A DNA stretch of 43,441 bases from Chara braunii. Its lineage: Eukaryota > Streptophyta > Charophyceae > Charales > Characeae. The stretch covers positions 486,617-530,057 of the forward strand of contig BFEA01000048.1 of assembly GCA_003427395.1 (NCBI GenBank), in the 5' to 3' direction. This document shows, in pieces, positions 9,531 through 18,583 of this stretch. A program made the position numbers and the translations under genes. Position 1 is the stretch's first letter; each line of letters begins with the position of its first letter. Below the pieces are notes generated by a model. The model saw nothing but the letters and a program-made list of their open reading frames with translations, did no database searches and had not been told where the DNA came from.

Positions 9531-10300
9531 TTATGACATCTTGATCCAGACATAACTTCCTACTTCGAAATTCCTTGCTTTGCGTGACTTGTTAGCATGT
9601 TTGATCATGGCATGCTGACGCTTGTTCATTGCTGCAATAGCAACTTTGAGCAAGCGTGCATATTTGGCATTGTAGCCAGGCATGTCGGTCGTCAATCCAG
9701 GTGACTGATCGGGGAACAAATAGGAGAGAGGATTGTGCAACTGCCAACCGTATTGCATCTGATTTGGTGTCACGCAGATCGCGGAGTGCATGAAGTTGTT
9801 GTACAACCCCGTCATTCTGCATGATTCCTTGTTCCACATATTCTGGTTGGGAACAATTAACGCGCGAAGTAGTTGAATGACGGTCTGGTTGATCTCCTCA
9901 GCCAACCCATTGGCTCCGGGGTGTCGACCAGAAGTCATGTTGAGTTTAATGTTGTAGATTTGAGCAGTGAAATCCTTCCAATCTTTACTAATGAACCTGG
10001 TGTCCCGATCACTCACAATAGTTTTCAGGAGGCCAAACTGCAGAATATACTGCTGATGAAATTTTTTGATCACAAGCTCAGTTGGGGCATGAGGAGGTAA
10101 AGGAATCAAATTCAGAAATTTGGAGAAACGATCTATGATGACCATGACTTGTGAATTCCCTTCTTCCCTCATCTTTCCCATATCTGTGAAATCGATGGAA
10201 ACCGACTCACCGGGTCCATCAAGAATAGGGAGGGTTTCAGGAGGTCATAAGACTTATGCCTATGAACCTTGGTTCTCTGACAGACGTGACATTCAACAAT
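9531..10300 (-). pseudogene. Ty3/gypsy integrase core and zinc-binding end
   Basis: Joins element DNA to the host chromosome. The DDE triad appears as VIIDRFSKF (first Asp), VSDRDTRF (second Asp) and GLAEEINQ (Glu). The upstream H2C2 finger is represented by ECHVCQRTK, its Cys codons at 10289-10291 and 10280-10282. The core is one open frame of 216 codons; the finger region has a break near 10245. It ends at a stop (9531) just before the GPY/F module. Confidence 0.9.
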
Positions 10301-10763
10301 AAACTTCTGAGTAGATCCCTTAATTCCCGGTCAATCAAACTATTGCAAAAGACTTTCATAAATCTTCTCAAAGCCCAAGTGTTCACTCTGACCATGTGCA
10401 AAATCCAAGAAATGGGTCCAGAGAGGCGCATGGTTGGGTACACACAAATGATCAAACCTCTCATACTGTCGGAATATAAGACCCTCACACTTATGAAAAT
10501 CAGGCTGGCTGCTAGGGTCAGCCTTGATCTGCTCAAGGATGAGACTAAGGTCCGAATCCTTGGCAGTGTGTTCGACCAGATCCTCCTTCAGTTTCTTCGG
10601 AGGTCATATAAGTTCACAAGGCAAGTCAAGAACTCAGGATAACGAGACAAAGCGTCAGCGATACGATTATAACATCCTTTCTTGTGTTTCAGTTCAAAAT
10701 TGTAAATATCAATGTCATGCAGCCAACGGTCAGCGTCGGAGAGAGATCAGTTTGTGTTTTGAT
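10301..10763 (-). pseudogene. Broken segment between RNase H and integrase
   Basis: Minus-strand translation gives blocks such as LILEQIKADPSSQPDFHKCEG and HLGFEKIYESL in shifting frames with many stops. This is the usual tether between RNase H and the integrase zinc finger in gypsy pol. Nothing here is intact. Confidence 0.6.
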
Positions 10764-11799
10764 TCACTGTAAGGTCTGATGGTCTGAATAAACCTTGAAG
10801 TGACGACCCAAAAGGTAGTGCTTCCAATGCGCGAACGCCTCTCGCAAGGCATAGAGCTCACGCATATATGTGGAGGTAACTACCTTGTGGTTGGGCATGC
10901 GTTTGTTGTAATACTCGAATGGACGCAGACCATCGCCATCATTTTGTTGCAGCAGTGCACCAATCCCATTCTGGCTCGCGCCTGTAATGACCACAAACGT
11001 GAGGTTGGGATTCGCAATGCGGAGCACAAAATGACTTACCAAAACCTTTTTCAAGGCCTGAAACGATGTCTCGCATTTCTCATACCATGCATAAGCAACA
11101 TTTTTGTTTGTTAGTCTCGAGAGTCGGTGAGCAATGGCATAAAATTTGGGCACAAATTTTCGGTAATATGAAGCCAAACCAAGAAAAGAACGCAGTTCGC
11201 GTACATTTGCCGCTTGAGGCCACTTTCGTATGATTTCAACCTCGGTTGCCTCAGGCTCAAGACCGTTTGCAGACAACCGGTGCCCAAGATAGATGATGTT
11301 GTCCCTTTCAAACTCATATTTCTCTAAGTTGAGGTGCAGTTGTGCCTCCTTGAGAACCTACAAGACTTCCTAAAGGTCCTTGACATGCTCTTTCACGGAC
11401 TTGCTGAAAATCAGAATGTCGTTAAGGTAAACAACAACAAACTTGTTGAGCTGATGGCGGAGAACCTTGTCCATGAGGCACTGAAATGTGGTTGATGTAT
11501 TCATGAGACCGAGGAGCATAACAATGAATTTGTACAACCCATCGCGTGTTTTGAATGCAGTTTTGTGTTGGTCGTTCGGATCAACTTCAATCTCGTGGTA
11601 GCTAGACTTAAGGTCGATCTTGGAGAAGACCTTGCACCCATCTGCAACAATCTAGCAAATCATTTATGCGAGGCAAGGGATAAATATTCTTTCTGGTGAT
11701 ACGATTTAGGCCACGATAGTCGATACACATTCGGAGTTTGCCTCCTTTCTTTGACACAAACAGGATAGGTGCACCGAACTTAGACTCACTAGGCCTAAT
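10764..11799 (-). pseudogene. Ty3/gypsy RT and RNase H domains, catalytically altered
   Basis: RT blocks are visible from [17 protein letters not shown] through [11 protein letters not shown] to [11 protein letters not shown], with frame breaks near 11650 and TAG stops near 11364-11375. The polymerase box reads YLND at 11418-11429: the first Asp of YLDD is Asn (codon 11421-11423). Past the RT, FLGLASYYRKF and RNase H follow; the expected TDAS reads TGAS (codon 10980-10982). Either change alone would be expected to abolish the activity concerned. The RNase H part (11276-10764) is an open frame of 170 codons. Confidence 0.9.
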
Positions 11800-12720
11800 C
11801 TATCCACGATCAATCATGTCGTCAATTTGTCTCCTCAATTCCTCCAACTCACCCTGCCCCATACAGTAGACGCAACCTTTTGGAGGAACACTCCTTTCTA
11901 TTATCTCGATCTTATGTTTGACCGAACGCTCAGGAACTCCACGAGGTTCAGTCAGAACTTCTAAAAACCGATGTAATAGACGGTGAATGTTTGTTGGGAC
12001 TTCCGGTGGAGGATCATCCTCATCAGGAGAGAGAAAATCAGATTGAGAATTTATAGCAATAACAACCGAATTCGAGGTAGTTGGATCAAAAGTAAACTTA
12101 TTTCTTACAGTAGTAGTAGATGGAACAGAGGTAGATGTAGTAGAAGTAGAATTATTTTCTGATGTAGAAAATGCAGCAAAAGTAGAAGGCACATGGGTTA
12201 CACGTACATGCTCAACTTCCTTGCGTCTGCGCACCGATTTGCATAAATTGTTTGCACTCGAAAGAGTCACTAGGGACTCAAGTGTCTCGTCCAACAGAAC
12301 GGTACGCTCATTCCCCTTTGCATCACGCACCACGTACTGAGTATCTGCCCGCGTGGTCCTTAGACAATGAGCCTTTAACCAGCCCAAGCCAATGACCGCG
12401 TCAAAAGGACATTTGTCCAAGATGTAGAAGTTCAACTCATGTGTGACTATGTGTTCTTCATCAAAGGTGACGCGCACACGTTTGACCGCATGTGTTGAAG
12501 TGACAACCTCTTGGTTGCCTACCTGGGTCTAACAAAGGTTCTGCAATTCCACTTTCTTCATTCCCAGACCTGCCTTACGAATCATCCCATTAGGAGAAAA
12601 TAAGTTAGTCGTTGAATCATTATCGACCAGCATGCGGATGTATCGGCGGTTAATGAGCAGCTTAAAGAACATCAGTTTCACACTCCCTTGAACAAGACAT
12701 TGTTGCTGGAGCTGCAACCA
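11800..12720 (-). pseudogene. Ty3/gypsy protease region
   Basis: Aspartic protease of the polyprotein. The active-site region reads MLVDNDSTTNLFS where gypsy proteases have Asp-Ser-Gly: catalytic Asp is kept (codon 12622-12624) but the next two are Asn and Asp. The C-terminal half has the usual DAVIGLGWLKAHC block. After this comes a Ser/Thr-rich linker, then the start of RT. Stops at 12529 and 11800 are in frame; the latter is TAG where the family has Trp before IRPSESKFG. Confidence 0.8.
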
Positions 12721-12950
12721 ATGTTCCAGGTGAGAGTGGACGTTGACCTCCTTAGTCTCCTCCCAAGGCTCAATGTAAAGTACTTGAACTCCGGCAACCT
12801 TGGATTCAACATCGGTCCGGGCTTCAAGAGAAGGCTGTTGATCAGATTCAGGCTCCTTGGAGAGCCCTGCAGCTGACTGATCAGCTACCCTTGTTGTAGA
12901 GAGTGCTGATGACTCTTCCATGCCCTTTGCCTGTTTACCTGCAGATGATA

Positions 12951-12992
12951 GCAATCCTGCACAGCGTGCCCGGGCTTTTGGCAATGCAAGCA
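12951..12992 (-). pseudogene. Gag CCHC zinc knuckle
   Basis: Minus-strand CLHCQKPGHAVQDC is a perfect C-x2-C-x4-H-x4-C knuckle, the nucleic-acid-binding motif of nucleocapsid. It lies in a different frame from the protease just downstream, so a frameshift separates the two. Confidence 0.88.
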
Positions 12993-13129
12993 CACATGCA
13001 GTTTGGATCTTCTTTCCCATTCCTTTTGACTAATGCGGAGGGTTTCCCAAGGCTTGGCGGAAGCATCCTCCTATTTCTCAGGAATCTTTGCGTTCTTGGG
13101 AAGGTGGGTTATGGTTCCCTTACGAGAGA

Positions 13130-13520
13130 TGGTTAACGGGGGCCCAAATATTCGCCGTTTTCGTTGGCAATTGCGGTGCAAATTTCATCAAAAATTTTAA
13201 AAACAAACGATATGAGACCATAGTGCAAACATCAAAAAAGGAAACAGGCCAAAAAGAACGAAAAAAAAAACAAAAAAACACTATGAAACCCTAACACAAA
13301 GACACTGTCCGAGTCAAAATGAAGCGTCCAACGAATTCAACAAAATGCCAACTTTTTCATTATTGATCCAAACATGTAAAAACTGCACACATGACGTACC
13401 TTAAAGCACATATATATCACACAAAAAGAAAAACAAGAAAAAAAGCAAAAAATCAGCACGATATGACAGTTTCAGTGCAATTCGGTGCAAAATTCGTCGA
13501 AAATAACACCCCTGGTTAAC
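13130..13520. repeat. 8-bp target-site duplication TGGTTAAC around MITE
   Basis: TGGTTAAC occurs at 13130-13137 and again at 13513-13520, directly bordering the 375-bp insert. Eight base pairs is the hAT superfamily length. Confidence 0.75.
13138..13512. mobile_element. hAT-like MITE inserted in gag
   Basis: A 375-bp, AT-rich, non-coding insert flanked by a perfect 8-bp duplication. Its ends are imperfect inverted repeats: the left starts GGGGGCCCAAATATTCGCCG and the right, read on the minus strand, starts GGGGTGTTATTTTCGACG. GGTGCAAATTT near the left end and GGTGCAAAATTCGTCG near the right end are further related subterminal sequence. It encodes nothing and must have moved with another element's transposase. 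It separates the capsid part of gag from the zinc knuckle. Confidence 0.7.
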
Positions 13521-14475
13521 CACGTGTGTCCCTTACCTGAACAACGGTTAGACCCCTTGCTTGAAGCAGTTTTTTTAAAGGCATTACATTTTTGTCTTCA
13601 TTGATATCAGACTCAAGGGCTGATGTAGAACAACCCATATCAGAGTCCGGCTCTAGATCGTCATCTACAGACAGATCATCCCCGTAGGACTGATCCTCGA
13701 CCTCCCGATATTCATACAGGGCAAGCTGGTTGCTGCTTCCGTACCACTTGCGTCGTAAAGTTTTACCTGCTGGTGTTTTTGCACGCCTAGCGAGGTCTTT
13801 GGCTTCTAGGTTGGCTAGATTCGTGAAGAGTTCATGCCAGGTCGAATGCTCTTTGAGTCCTAGCCGGGAAACACAATCTTCAGGGGTCACTCCCATCACG
13901 ACATCCATACAAGACACAACAGTCCATCCCAGGTTTGAAGTAGTGAACAAACTAGTCAAATATTGCTCCGAAGCCTGCATGGAAGCCCTCCACTTTTGGC
14001 CCTTGAGGGCCTCAAGCTTTAGCCTTGCTTTGAGCGCAGCATGCTTATAATAATACTCCGCGATGAGGAGGTCCTCAAGAGTACGTACAAGAGTTACTTT
14101 CAACCACTCAGTCAGGTCAATTCTTTCATAACTTGCACTAACATCTTGGAATTATATGAAACTTTGTACGGCGGGCGCAGTGTTTGTGCCCATGATCATA
14201 CTTCGATCTTCCTGCGGTGTTCGCAGTACCTCGAAGTATGAGCGCATGGAGCTGATCCAAGAGGTGATATCCCCCTTCCCGTCGTACCTAAACGACAGCG
14301 TGGCCGCCCTCTCGTCCACTATGAGACCGCGATATTGTACGCCAGTAAGAATTGCGGTGTTTTCAACCGATGTTCCTACGTTTGGGACTGGGGCCAGTGC
14401 AGAACTGTCGGCGCTGCCGGTTGAAGAGTTGTCATCGGTTCGTGCGCTCGTCATAGTTTCACTTGCTCTCTGCAT
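13513..14475 (-). pseudogene. Ty3/gypsy gag, capsid portion
   Basis: Start at ATG 14473-14475 (MQRASETMTSARTDD), the first Met after the 5' LTR. The frame carries DITSWISSMRSYFEVL, typical of gypsy gag capsid N-termini, and continues after a TAA at 14152 to 13516 with helical, charged sequence ending near the MITE. The protein should form the element's particle shell. An acidic, Ser/Asp-rich stretch precedes the knuckle. Confidence 0.75.
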
Positions 14476-14612
14476 GAGGAATCGAGGATTGTGTTAGCGT
14501 GAGGGACTAGGACTGTAGCAAGACGAGGAGTAGGAGGACGGGAGGTGGTCAACTGGTTCTATTTGAGGCCTACGATCTCAACCTGCAACTCTTGGTTCCG
14601 CTTCTCTAGAAC
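14476..14612 (-). other. 5' leader between 5' LTR and gag
   Basis: About 140 bp of untranslated leader. The primer-binding site should lie next to the LTR edge near 14612, but I could not match it to a tRNA 3' end with confidence. Confidence 0.5.
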
Positions 14613-15398
14613 TGTCATACAGGAATCCCCCTTCTATCGCCACCTTTCTCCTCCTCCTTGACTTCACCAATCTTATTCTTCTTCCCAATAATAATAGTAA
14701 TAACAATGAGTGGATGAACCAGAATCAATATCTGAAGTTCCTTCTTACTGATGACACAACAATAGGTCCACCATTGCCATGGCTTCCCTCTTCTTCCTCC
14801 TCTCACATGCTTCGGCTATGGCGGACTACTAAGGGCCCTGCCCTTCTGTCCAAAGGACAACACAAAGCAGCTATGGCGCTGCACTTCTGTCGAAAGGACA
14901 ACACAAAGCAGCTATGCCGCTGCTCACTAAGCCGCCATGCTTGACTTTGTGTCGAGCTGTCGAGCTTCCTTGGTGTGACACTACCCCAACTGGGGCCTTC
15001 CAGATGCCGCGCCCAACAAGGTGATGAAGATGGTGTCCACCATAGCCAGGTAGGTACCTCGCCACTCTCCTCCTTCGCCCCCCTTCTTCCTCCTCCTCAG
15101 GCTGGGCGGCTCGCCATAGCCAGGCTGAGCGCCCAGCTGCTCTCCTTCTCCAGGCAGCGCTCCCAAGTCCAGCGCTTGGCTCCAGCAGTACGTCACCAAT
15201 CCTTGCACACTGCAAAATGAGGAGGAGCTGCTTGCTCCTCCCGAAGATATAGCGGCCTACTGGCCTCTTGGGTGGTGACTTCCTAGGCCGAGTGGCCTCC
15301 CAGCAACGGGTACCTCCTCCGTTTCAGAGGGAAACATCATTGCAGGCTCTAATACCGTCCGGACAGGCCCAAGACTCAGGCTACTTGGACTGGTACCG

Positions 15399-15648
15399 GC
15401 CTACCTCTAACCTTTTTTTTTTTTTTTTTTTTTTTTTGAGAGCAACATTGCATTTATTTCAAATAAAAGAGTGGAGTTTCAAGGCCTGGGACCTCACAAT
15501 TCAACCCGGAGTAACAGCAGTGGGACCCATGTCCTTCTAAACAGCTCTTGCAGGAAACCGGGTCCTGCGTCCCATTACTGAAAACTGCTCTCAAAAATGG
15601 ATTGCCTTTAAGCACAGTAAAAAGGGCAACTCTTGCCTACCTCTAACC
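15399..15648. repeat. 14-bp target-site duplication around SINE
   Basis: GCCTACCTCTAACC is present at 15399-15412 and 15635-15648. The other LTR has a single copy (GCGTACCTCTAACC, 8559-8572), so the pre-insertion state is visible in the same window. Confidence 0.92.
15413..15634 (-). mobile_element. SINE-like element in the 5' LTR
   Basis: 222-bp insert with a 25-nt poly-A (T at 15413-15437) and a perfect 14-bp duplication. It contains no open frame. Read on the minus strand it holds GGGACGCAGGACCCGG and TTTCCTGC, the H1 hairpin of the LINE 3' module, but with GCAGGA/TCCTGC in place of GCTGGA/TCCAGC (15550-15555 with 15563-15568). A longer TGGGAC/GTCCCA pair may close the fold. I could not find a convincing tRNA-type promoter, so its origin is unclear. 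Confidence 0.85.
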
Positions 15649-16159
15649 TACCGCTACCGGGCCTCTAAAAATGCCAACTTTTGTCTTCTTCTGCTCGGCC
15701 TCCAGTACCCGACACTTCGACCACTACTTGAGTCGTACCGGCCTACCTGCTACTTGAGAGTGTTTTTTCCGCTCCTGTAAGTGTCATGGGCCTACCCCCG
15801 CTACTTGAGTTTTTTCCCCGCTGCAACCCTCAAAGACACGGCCACAGGTAAGTACCGGCCCTGCGGGGCCTTTCAACCAAGAAGTACCTTTGCGGGTCAC
15901 ACACACACTCAGGGCGACAAGCACTCAGACAGGCACGCAGACCAGCAGGCACGCACAAACACAGACTTAGAAATCACAGCAGAATGCGGGAATCTTAGCA
16001 AGGCATACATTCCAGCGGCAAATCCCAGAAATCGGCAGCATTCTCAGTCTGTGTTTTGGCGGGTCATTACAAACTTACCTCTGCTCAGTTAATCCCCTGA
16101 GGATCAGGGTAATCAATGGTGGCAGGGCGTCACTGGACACTGAATACTTGATGTCTGAT

Positions 16160-16291
16160 GGGACGCTGGATCCGGTGTCCAGAAGGTGTGGCTCTCCACC
16201 AATAGATCGGAGCAACCAGGAAGCCTGCTAGGGGTTGATGCTCTTATCACCTCTCCTAGCAGGGGGAGTTTTTCAAAAAAAAAAAAAAAAA
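16160..16291 (+). mobile_element. Short SINE-like copy of the 3' module
   Basis: Starts GGGACGCTGGATCCGG and ends TTTTTC followed by 17 A (16275-16291). H1 pairs CTGGA with TCCAG (16166-16182). H3 is closed by a perfect 9-bp pair, CCTGCTAGG with CCTAGCAGG (16224-16232 and 16255-16263), around a loop with TGCTCTTATCA. About 130 bp long with no coding part, so this is either a SINE or a very short 3' fragment of a LINE. Confidence 0.65.
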
Positions 16292-16435
16292 GATTTTGCG
16301 CTGATTCCAGCAGACCTTCCGGATCTCCCCTTTGTCCCGATACCTCTCTCCCGCTCACTCCTCCCTCCTCCGTATCCCTCCCTACAGCATCATCATCCCA
16401 GCCGGGCAGGGGGGCTAAGGACATGAATACTCCAA
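16292..16435 (-). pseudogene. Fragment related to 7300-7510
   Basis: Begins AGATTTTGCGCTGATTCC, matching AGATTTTGTGCTGATTCC at 7313; further text (CAGA..TTCC.GATC) is also shared. Read on the minus strand both encode ESAQNL. It is a piece of an unidentified repeat cut by the module copy to its left. Confidence 0.45.
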
Positions 16436-16466
16436 GAGGGTTTTAGGGGTTACAGAGAACTGTCTG

Positions 16467-16541
16467 TGGCCTGTGGCTCAGTGGTTACCGGTTGTCAATG
16501 CGCATTGCGATATAAGGTTGCGGGTTCAAAACTCCGTGCCT
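16467..16541 (+). mobile_element. tRNA-like SINE head (Pol III A and B boxes)
   Basis: TGGCTCAGTGGTTA (16473-16486) fits an internal A box, and GGGTTCAAAACTCC (16522-16535) fits a B box, about 50 bp apart as in tRNA genes. Flanking stems are too poor for a functional tRNA, so I read it as the head of a tRNA-derived SINE. The sequence after it has no obvious poly-A; the 3' limit is unknown. Confidence 0.5.
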
Positions 16542-17150
16542 CTGCTCAGCTATACCGGTTAGCTTGGGCCGACGCAGGTAAGCTACTACAGACACTGCCT
16601 GCGCAAGGGTCAGTCCAGGGGTCAGTCCACGTGTTGTATGCTGGTCTAGGCTTCGTGATGGTTGCTTGCTGTTGGCTCCGCATTGGTTGCTTGCTGTGTG
16701 TTCTAGGCTTCGCGTTGGTTGCTTGCTGTTGTTGGCCTTGGTCGCTCTGCTGATCTCCCCCAGCCTGGACATTTCACACATTACATCCATTTCTCACGGT
16801 AATGCATGTGGTAGAACCCTCCAGTTTCGTGCTGTAGGTTACAGGTTCATGTCCGGCTCTGGACTTTGGGGGGTCCTGTCCAGATAGGCCTGTCTCTACC
16901 ACATATTACACGCACACACACACGAGACACTACCCCTGATACTGTCCATGGGCACAACCACGATACACAGTCTATCACATACCATATACACATACACACA
17001 CACACGTACTGGTGGAGGTGATAGGAGCAGCACTCACCTGTACTCACTCTGCAAACATCCATGCTGGGGAGCAGCGTCTGCTACGAAATCGGGTCCACAC
17101 ACACTACTACGAACATACACAGAGCCTGCGGGCACATACCTACCATACTG
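16542..17150. other. Non-coding GT/CA-rich stretch
   Basis: No supported gene. It holds a local repeat of GGCTTCG.GTTGGTTGCTTGCTGT-like text (16650-16730) and short CA runs (16909-16923, 16993-17005). GGTTACAGGTTCATGTCC near 16838 is weakly B-box-like. Confidence 0.5.
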
Positions 17151-17151
17151 A

Positions 17152-17187
17152 ACACACACACACACACAGACACACATACACACACAA
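17152..17187. repeat. CA microsatellite
   Basis: Nearly pure CA dinucleotide run with a few interruptions, at the left end of a higher-order repeat unit. Confidence 0.85.
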
Positions 17188-17413
17188 CTATAGGGCTGGG
17201 AGGAGATCATGATCAACTGAAAATCATGGCGTCTCGACGAGAAGTACCCCACCTTAAAAATACAACTAGCGTCTGTTGTGGGAGAGTAGAGGATGTGAGT
17301 CACTGGTTGGTCTGGCGGGTTCCAACTGGTGATGATGATACGCGTCTCGATGATAAGTACCCTGCCTGTGGTGGGACAGTTGAGGGCGTGAGTTACTGGT
17401 TGGTCAACTTAGG

Positions 17414-17456
<43 letters not shown>

Positions 17457-17745
17457 CCATAGTGCTGGGTGGAGGTCACAATCGACTGATAATTAGGATA
17501 GGCGTCTCGATGATAAGTACCCCGCCTTAGAAATACAGCTAGGGTCTGTGGTGGGACAGTAGAAGGTGTGAGTCACTGGTTGGCTTGGTGGGCTGCAACT
17601 GGTGATGATGATAGGCATCTTGATGATAAGTACCCCGCCTTAAACATACAGCTAGGTCTGTGGTGGGAGAGTAGAGGGCGTGAGTTTCCTGGTGGTCAAC
17701 TTAGGGGCTAATAGGTGATTGTTTGAGCCTGGCATCTGAAGTTCC
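17175..17745. repeat. Higher-order tandem repeat with embedded CA tracts
   Basis: Units anchored on GCGTCTCGATGATAAGTACC start at 17229, 17342, 17502 and 17615: spacings 113, 160, 113 bp. Pairs of units form a larger unit of about 273 bp that begins with a CA tract and ACTATAGGGCTGGGAGGAG / ACCATAGTGCTGGGTGGAG. No coding potential. Confidence 0.8.
17416..17456. repeat. CA microsatellite, second
   Basis: Uninterrupted CA dinucleotides for about 40 bp at the boundary of the second higher-order unit. Confidence 0.9.
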
Positions 17746-18030
17746 CGTACGACGAGGCTCATTCGACTACACGTCCACCAGGGCTGGGTTGCTAGCCCTG
17801 GTGCCTGTCACTACTGTTCGGTCCAAGTTCCCCTCGATACTGGTAGGGTGACGGTCCTGAGTGCTGGTCACACTGAGGTAGGATAGTAGGGATAGGGGAT
17901 GTGCTAGGATTATTGACGCGAGGATGGGATGGTCATGGCCTCGTCTCCTCAGGGCGACCACGGCTAACCGCTTCCGGCGATCAATGTGTGCCTAGGTAGT
18001 AACTGGCCTCTACAACACCCTGGAATTTTC
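17746..18030. other. Non-coding stretch with a perfect 9-bp inverted repeat
   Basis: ACCAGGGCT (17777-17785) and AGCCCTGGT (17794-17802) form a perfect 9-bp stem with an 8-nt loop. The remainder holds no supported gene. It leads to the poly-A at 18031, preceded by CCCTGGAATTTTC, similar to the terminal TTTTTC of module copies. Confidence 0.6.

Positions 18031-18059
<29 letters not shown>
18031..18059 (+). repeat. Poly-A tract, probable 3' end of a retroposed element
   Basis: 29 A preceded by AATTTTC. The body to the left does not show the three hairpins, so the element is unassigned. Confidence 0.7.
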
Positions 18060-18068
<9 letters not shown>

Positions 18069-18437
18069 ACTCCATGGAATATGGATAAAACTTCATAAAA
18101 GGGTTTAGGGGTTAGGGAGAACTGTCGCTGAGGATTCCCTGACAAGGGCATATGGGCAGGGGATTACAACACCAGAGACAGGACTCACAATAAGAGGGGG
18201 ACAAGGGGTTCAGGGGTACGGGAGAACTGTTGTTCACAGGCCACATGCGGTCAGGGGATGGGGATACCAGACTCAGGATTTAGAGGAAGAGGTCCTGGGA
18301 AATTACGCACACCCCGGAAAGGGGCAATCACATATAAGTATGACAAGGGGATAGAGTTCCCAATAAACCATACAGCCAGAGTCGTTCACAACTCAAGTAC
18401 ACATTTTCTGCAGTCATAACCAAACTACAAATGTATA
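18060..18437. other. Non-coding stretch with TTTAGGG-like and dispersed repeat
   Basis: GGGTTTAGGGGTTAGGG at 18101-18117 resembles two degenerate plant telomere units. The context GTTTAGGGGTTAGGGAGAACTGTC is shared with 16440-16463 and, weakly, 18207-18232, so it is a dispersed repeat rather than a telomere. No gene. Confidence 0.5.
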
Positions 18438-18583
18438 GGGATGCTGGACCCCATTTCCAGCAGGTGATGCTCCCCACCAATAGATGGAGCCTTCAAACAC
18501 CAACCCTGCTTACCGAGGATGCTTGTATCACCTCGCTCAGCAGGGTGCCCGGGACAAAGAAGTTTTTCAAAAAAAATCAAAAG
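18438..18583 (+). mobile_element. Short SINE-like copy of the 3' module
   Basis: GGGATGCTGGACCCC start; H1 GCTGGA/TCCAGC (18443-18461); H2 CTCC/GGAG (18470-18489) around CCACCAATAGAT; H3 closed by CCCTGCT/AGCAGGG (18504-18510 and 18539-18545) and CGAGG/CCTCG (18514-18518 and 18531-18535). It ends GTTTTTC plus an A-rich tail. H3 stem bases differ from those at 16224-16263 but remain paired. Confidence 0.7.

Larger units (their letters stand above)
7793..16071 (-). mobile_element. Ty3/gypsy LTR retrotransposon, decayed
   Basis: Complete-length minus-strand element of about 8.3 kb. The two direct repeats at 7793-8995 and about 14613-16071 are its LTRs; the right copy is the 5' LTR. Between them, in transcription order, are gag with a CCHC knuckle, aspartic protease, RT, RNase H and integrase with a GPY/F-like tail. 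RT-RNaseH before integrase is the gypsy order. Several stops, frameshifts and catalytic substitutions show it is dead. A SINE in the 5' LTR and a hAT-like MITE in gag are later insertions. Flanking bases at 7788-7792 and 16072-16076 do not give a clear target duplication. Confidence 0.92.
14613..16071 (-). repeat. 5' LTR of the Ty3/gypsy element (right copy), SINE-interrupted
   Basis: Direct-repeat partner of 7793-8995. It ends GGGTCATTACA at 16071; the left edge is uncertain by a few bases (14613-14619). Excluding the 222-bp SINE and one duplicated target it is about the same length as the left LTR. Scattered substitutions and indels between the two show the insertion is old. Confidence 0.9.

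Noticed and set aside
7788-16076. Target-site duplication for the gypsy element
   Set aside because: The five bases outside the two LTRs do not match. The left LTR edge is also uncertain by a few bases.
16467-16541. Functional tRNA gene
   Set aside because: Internal boxes are present but the acceptor and anticodon stems do not form properly.
18101-18117. Chromosome end or true telomere array
   Set aside because: Only about two degenerate units, inside a dispersed repeat, with more sequence on both sides.
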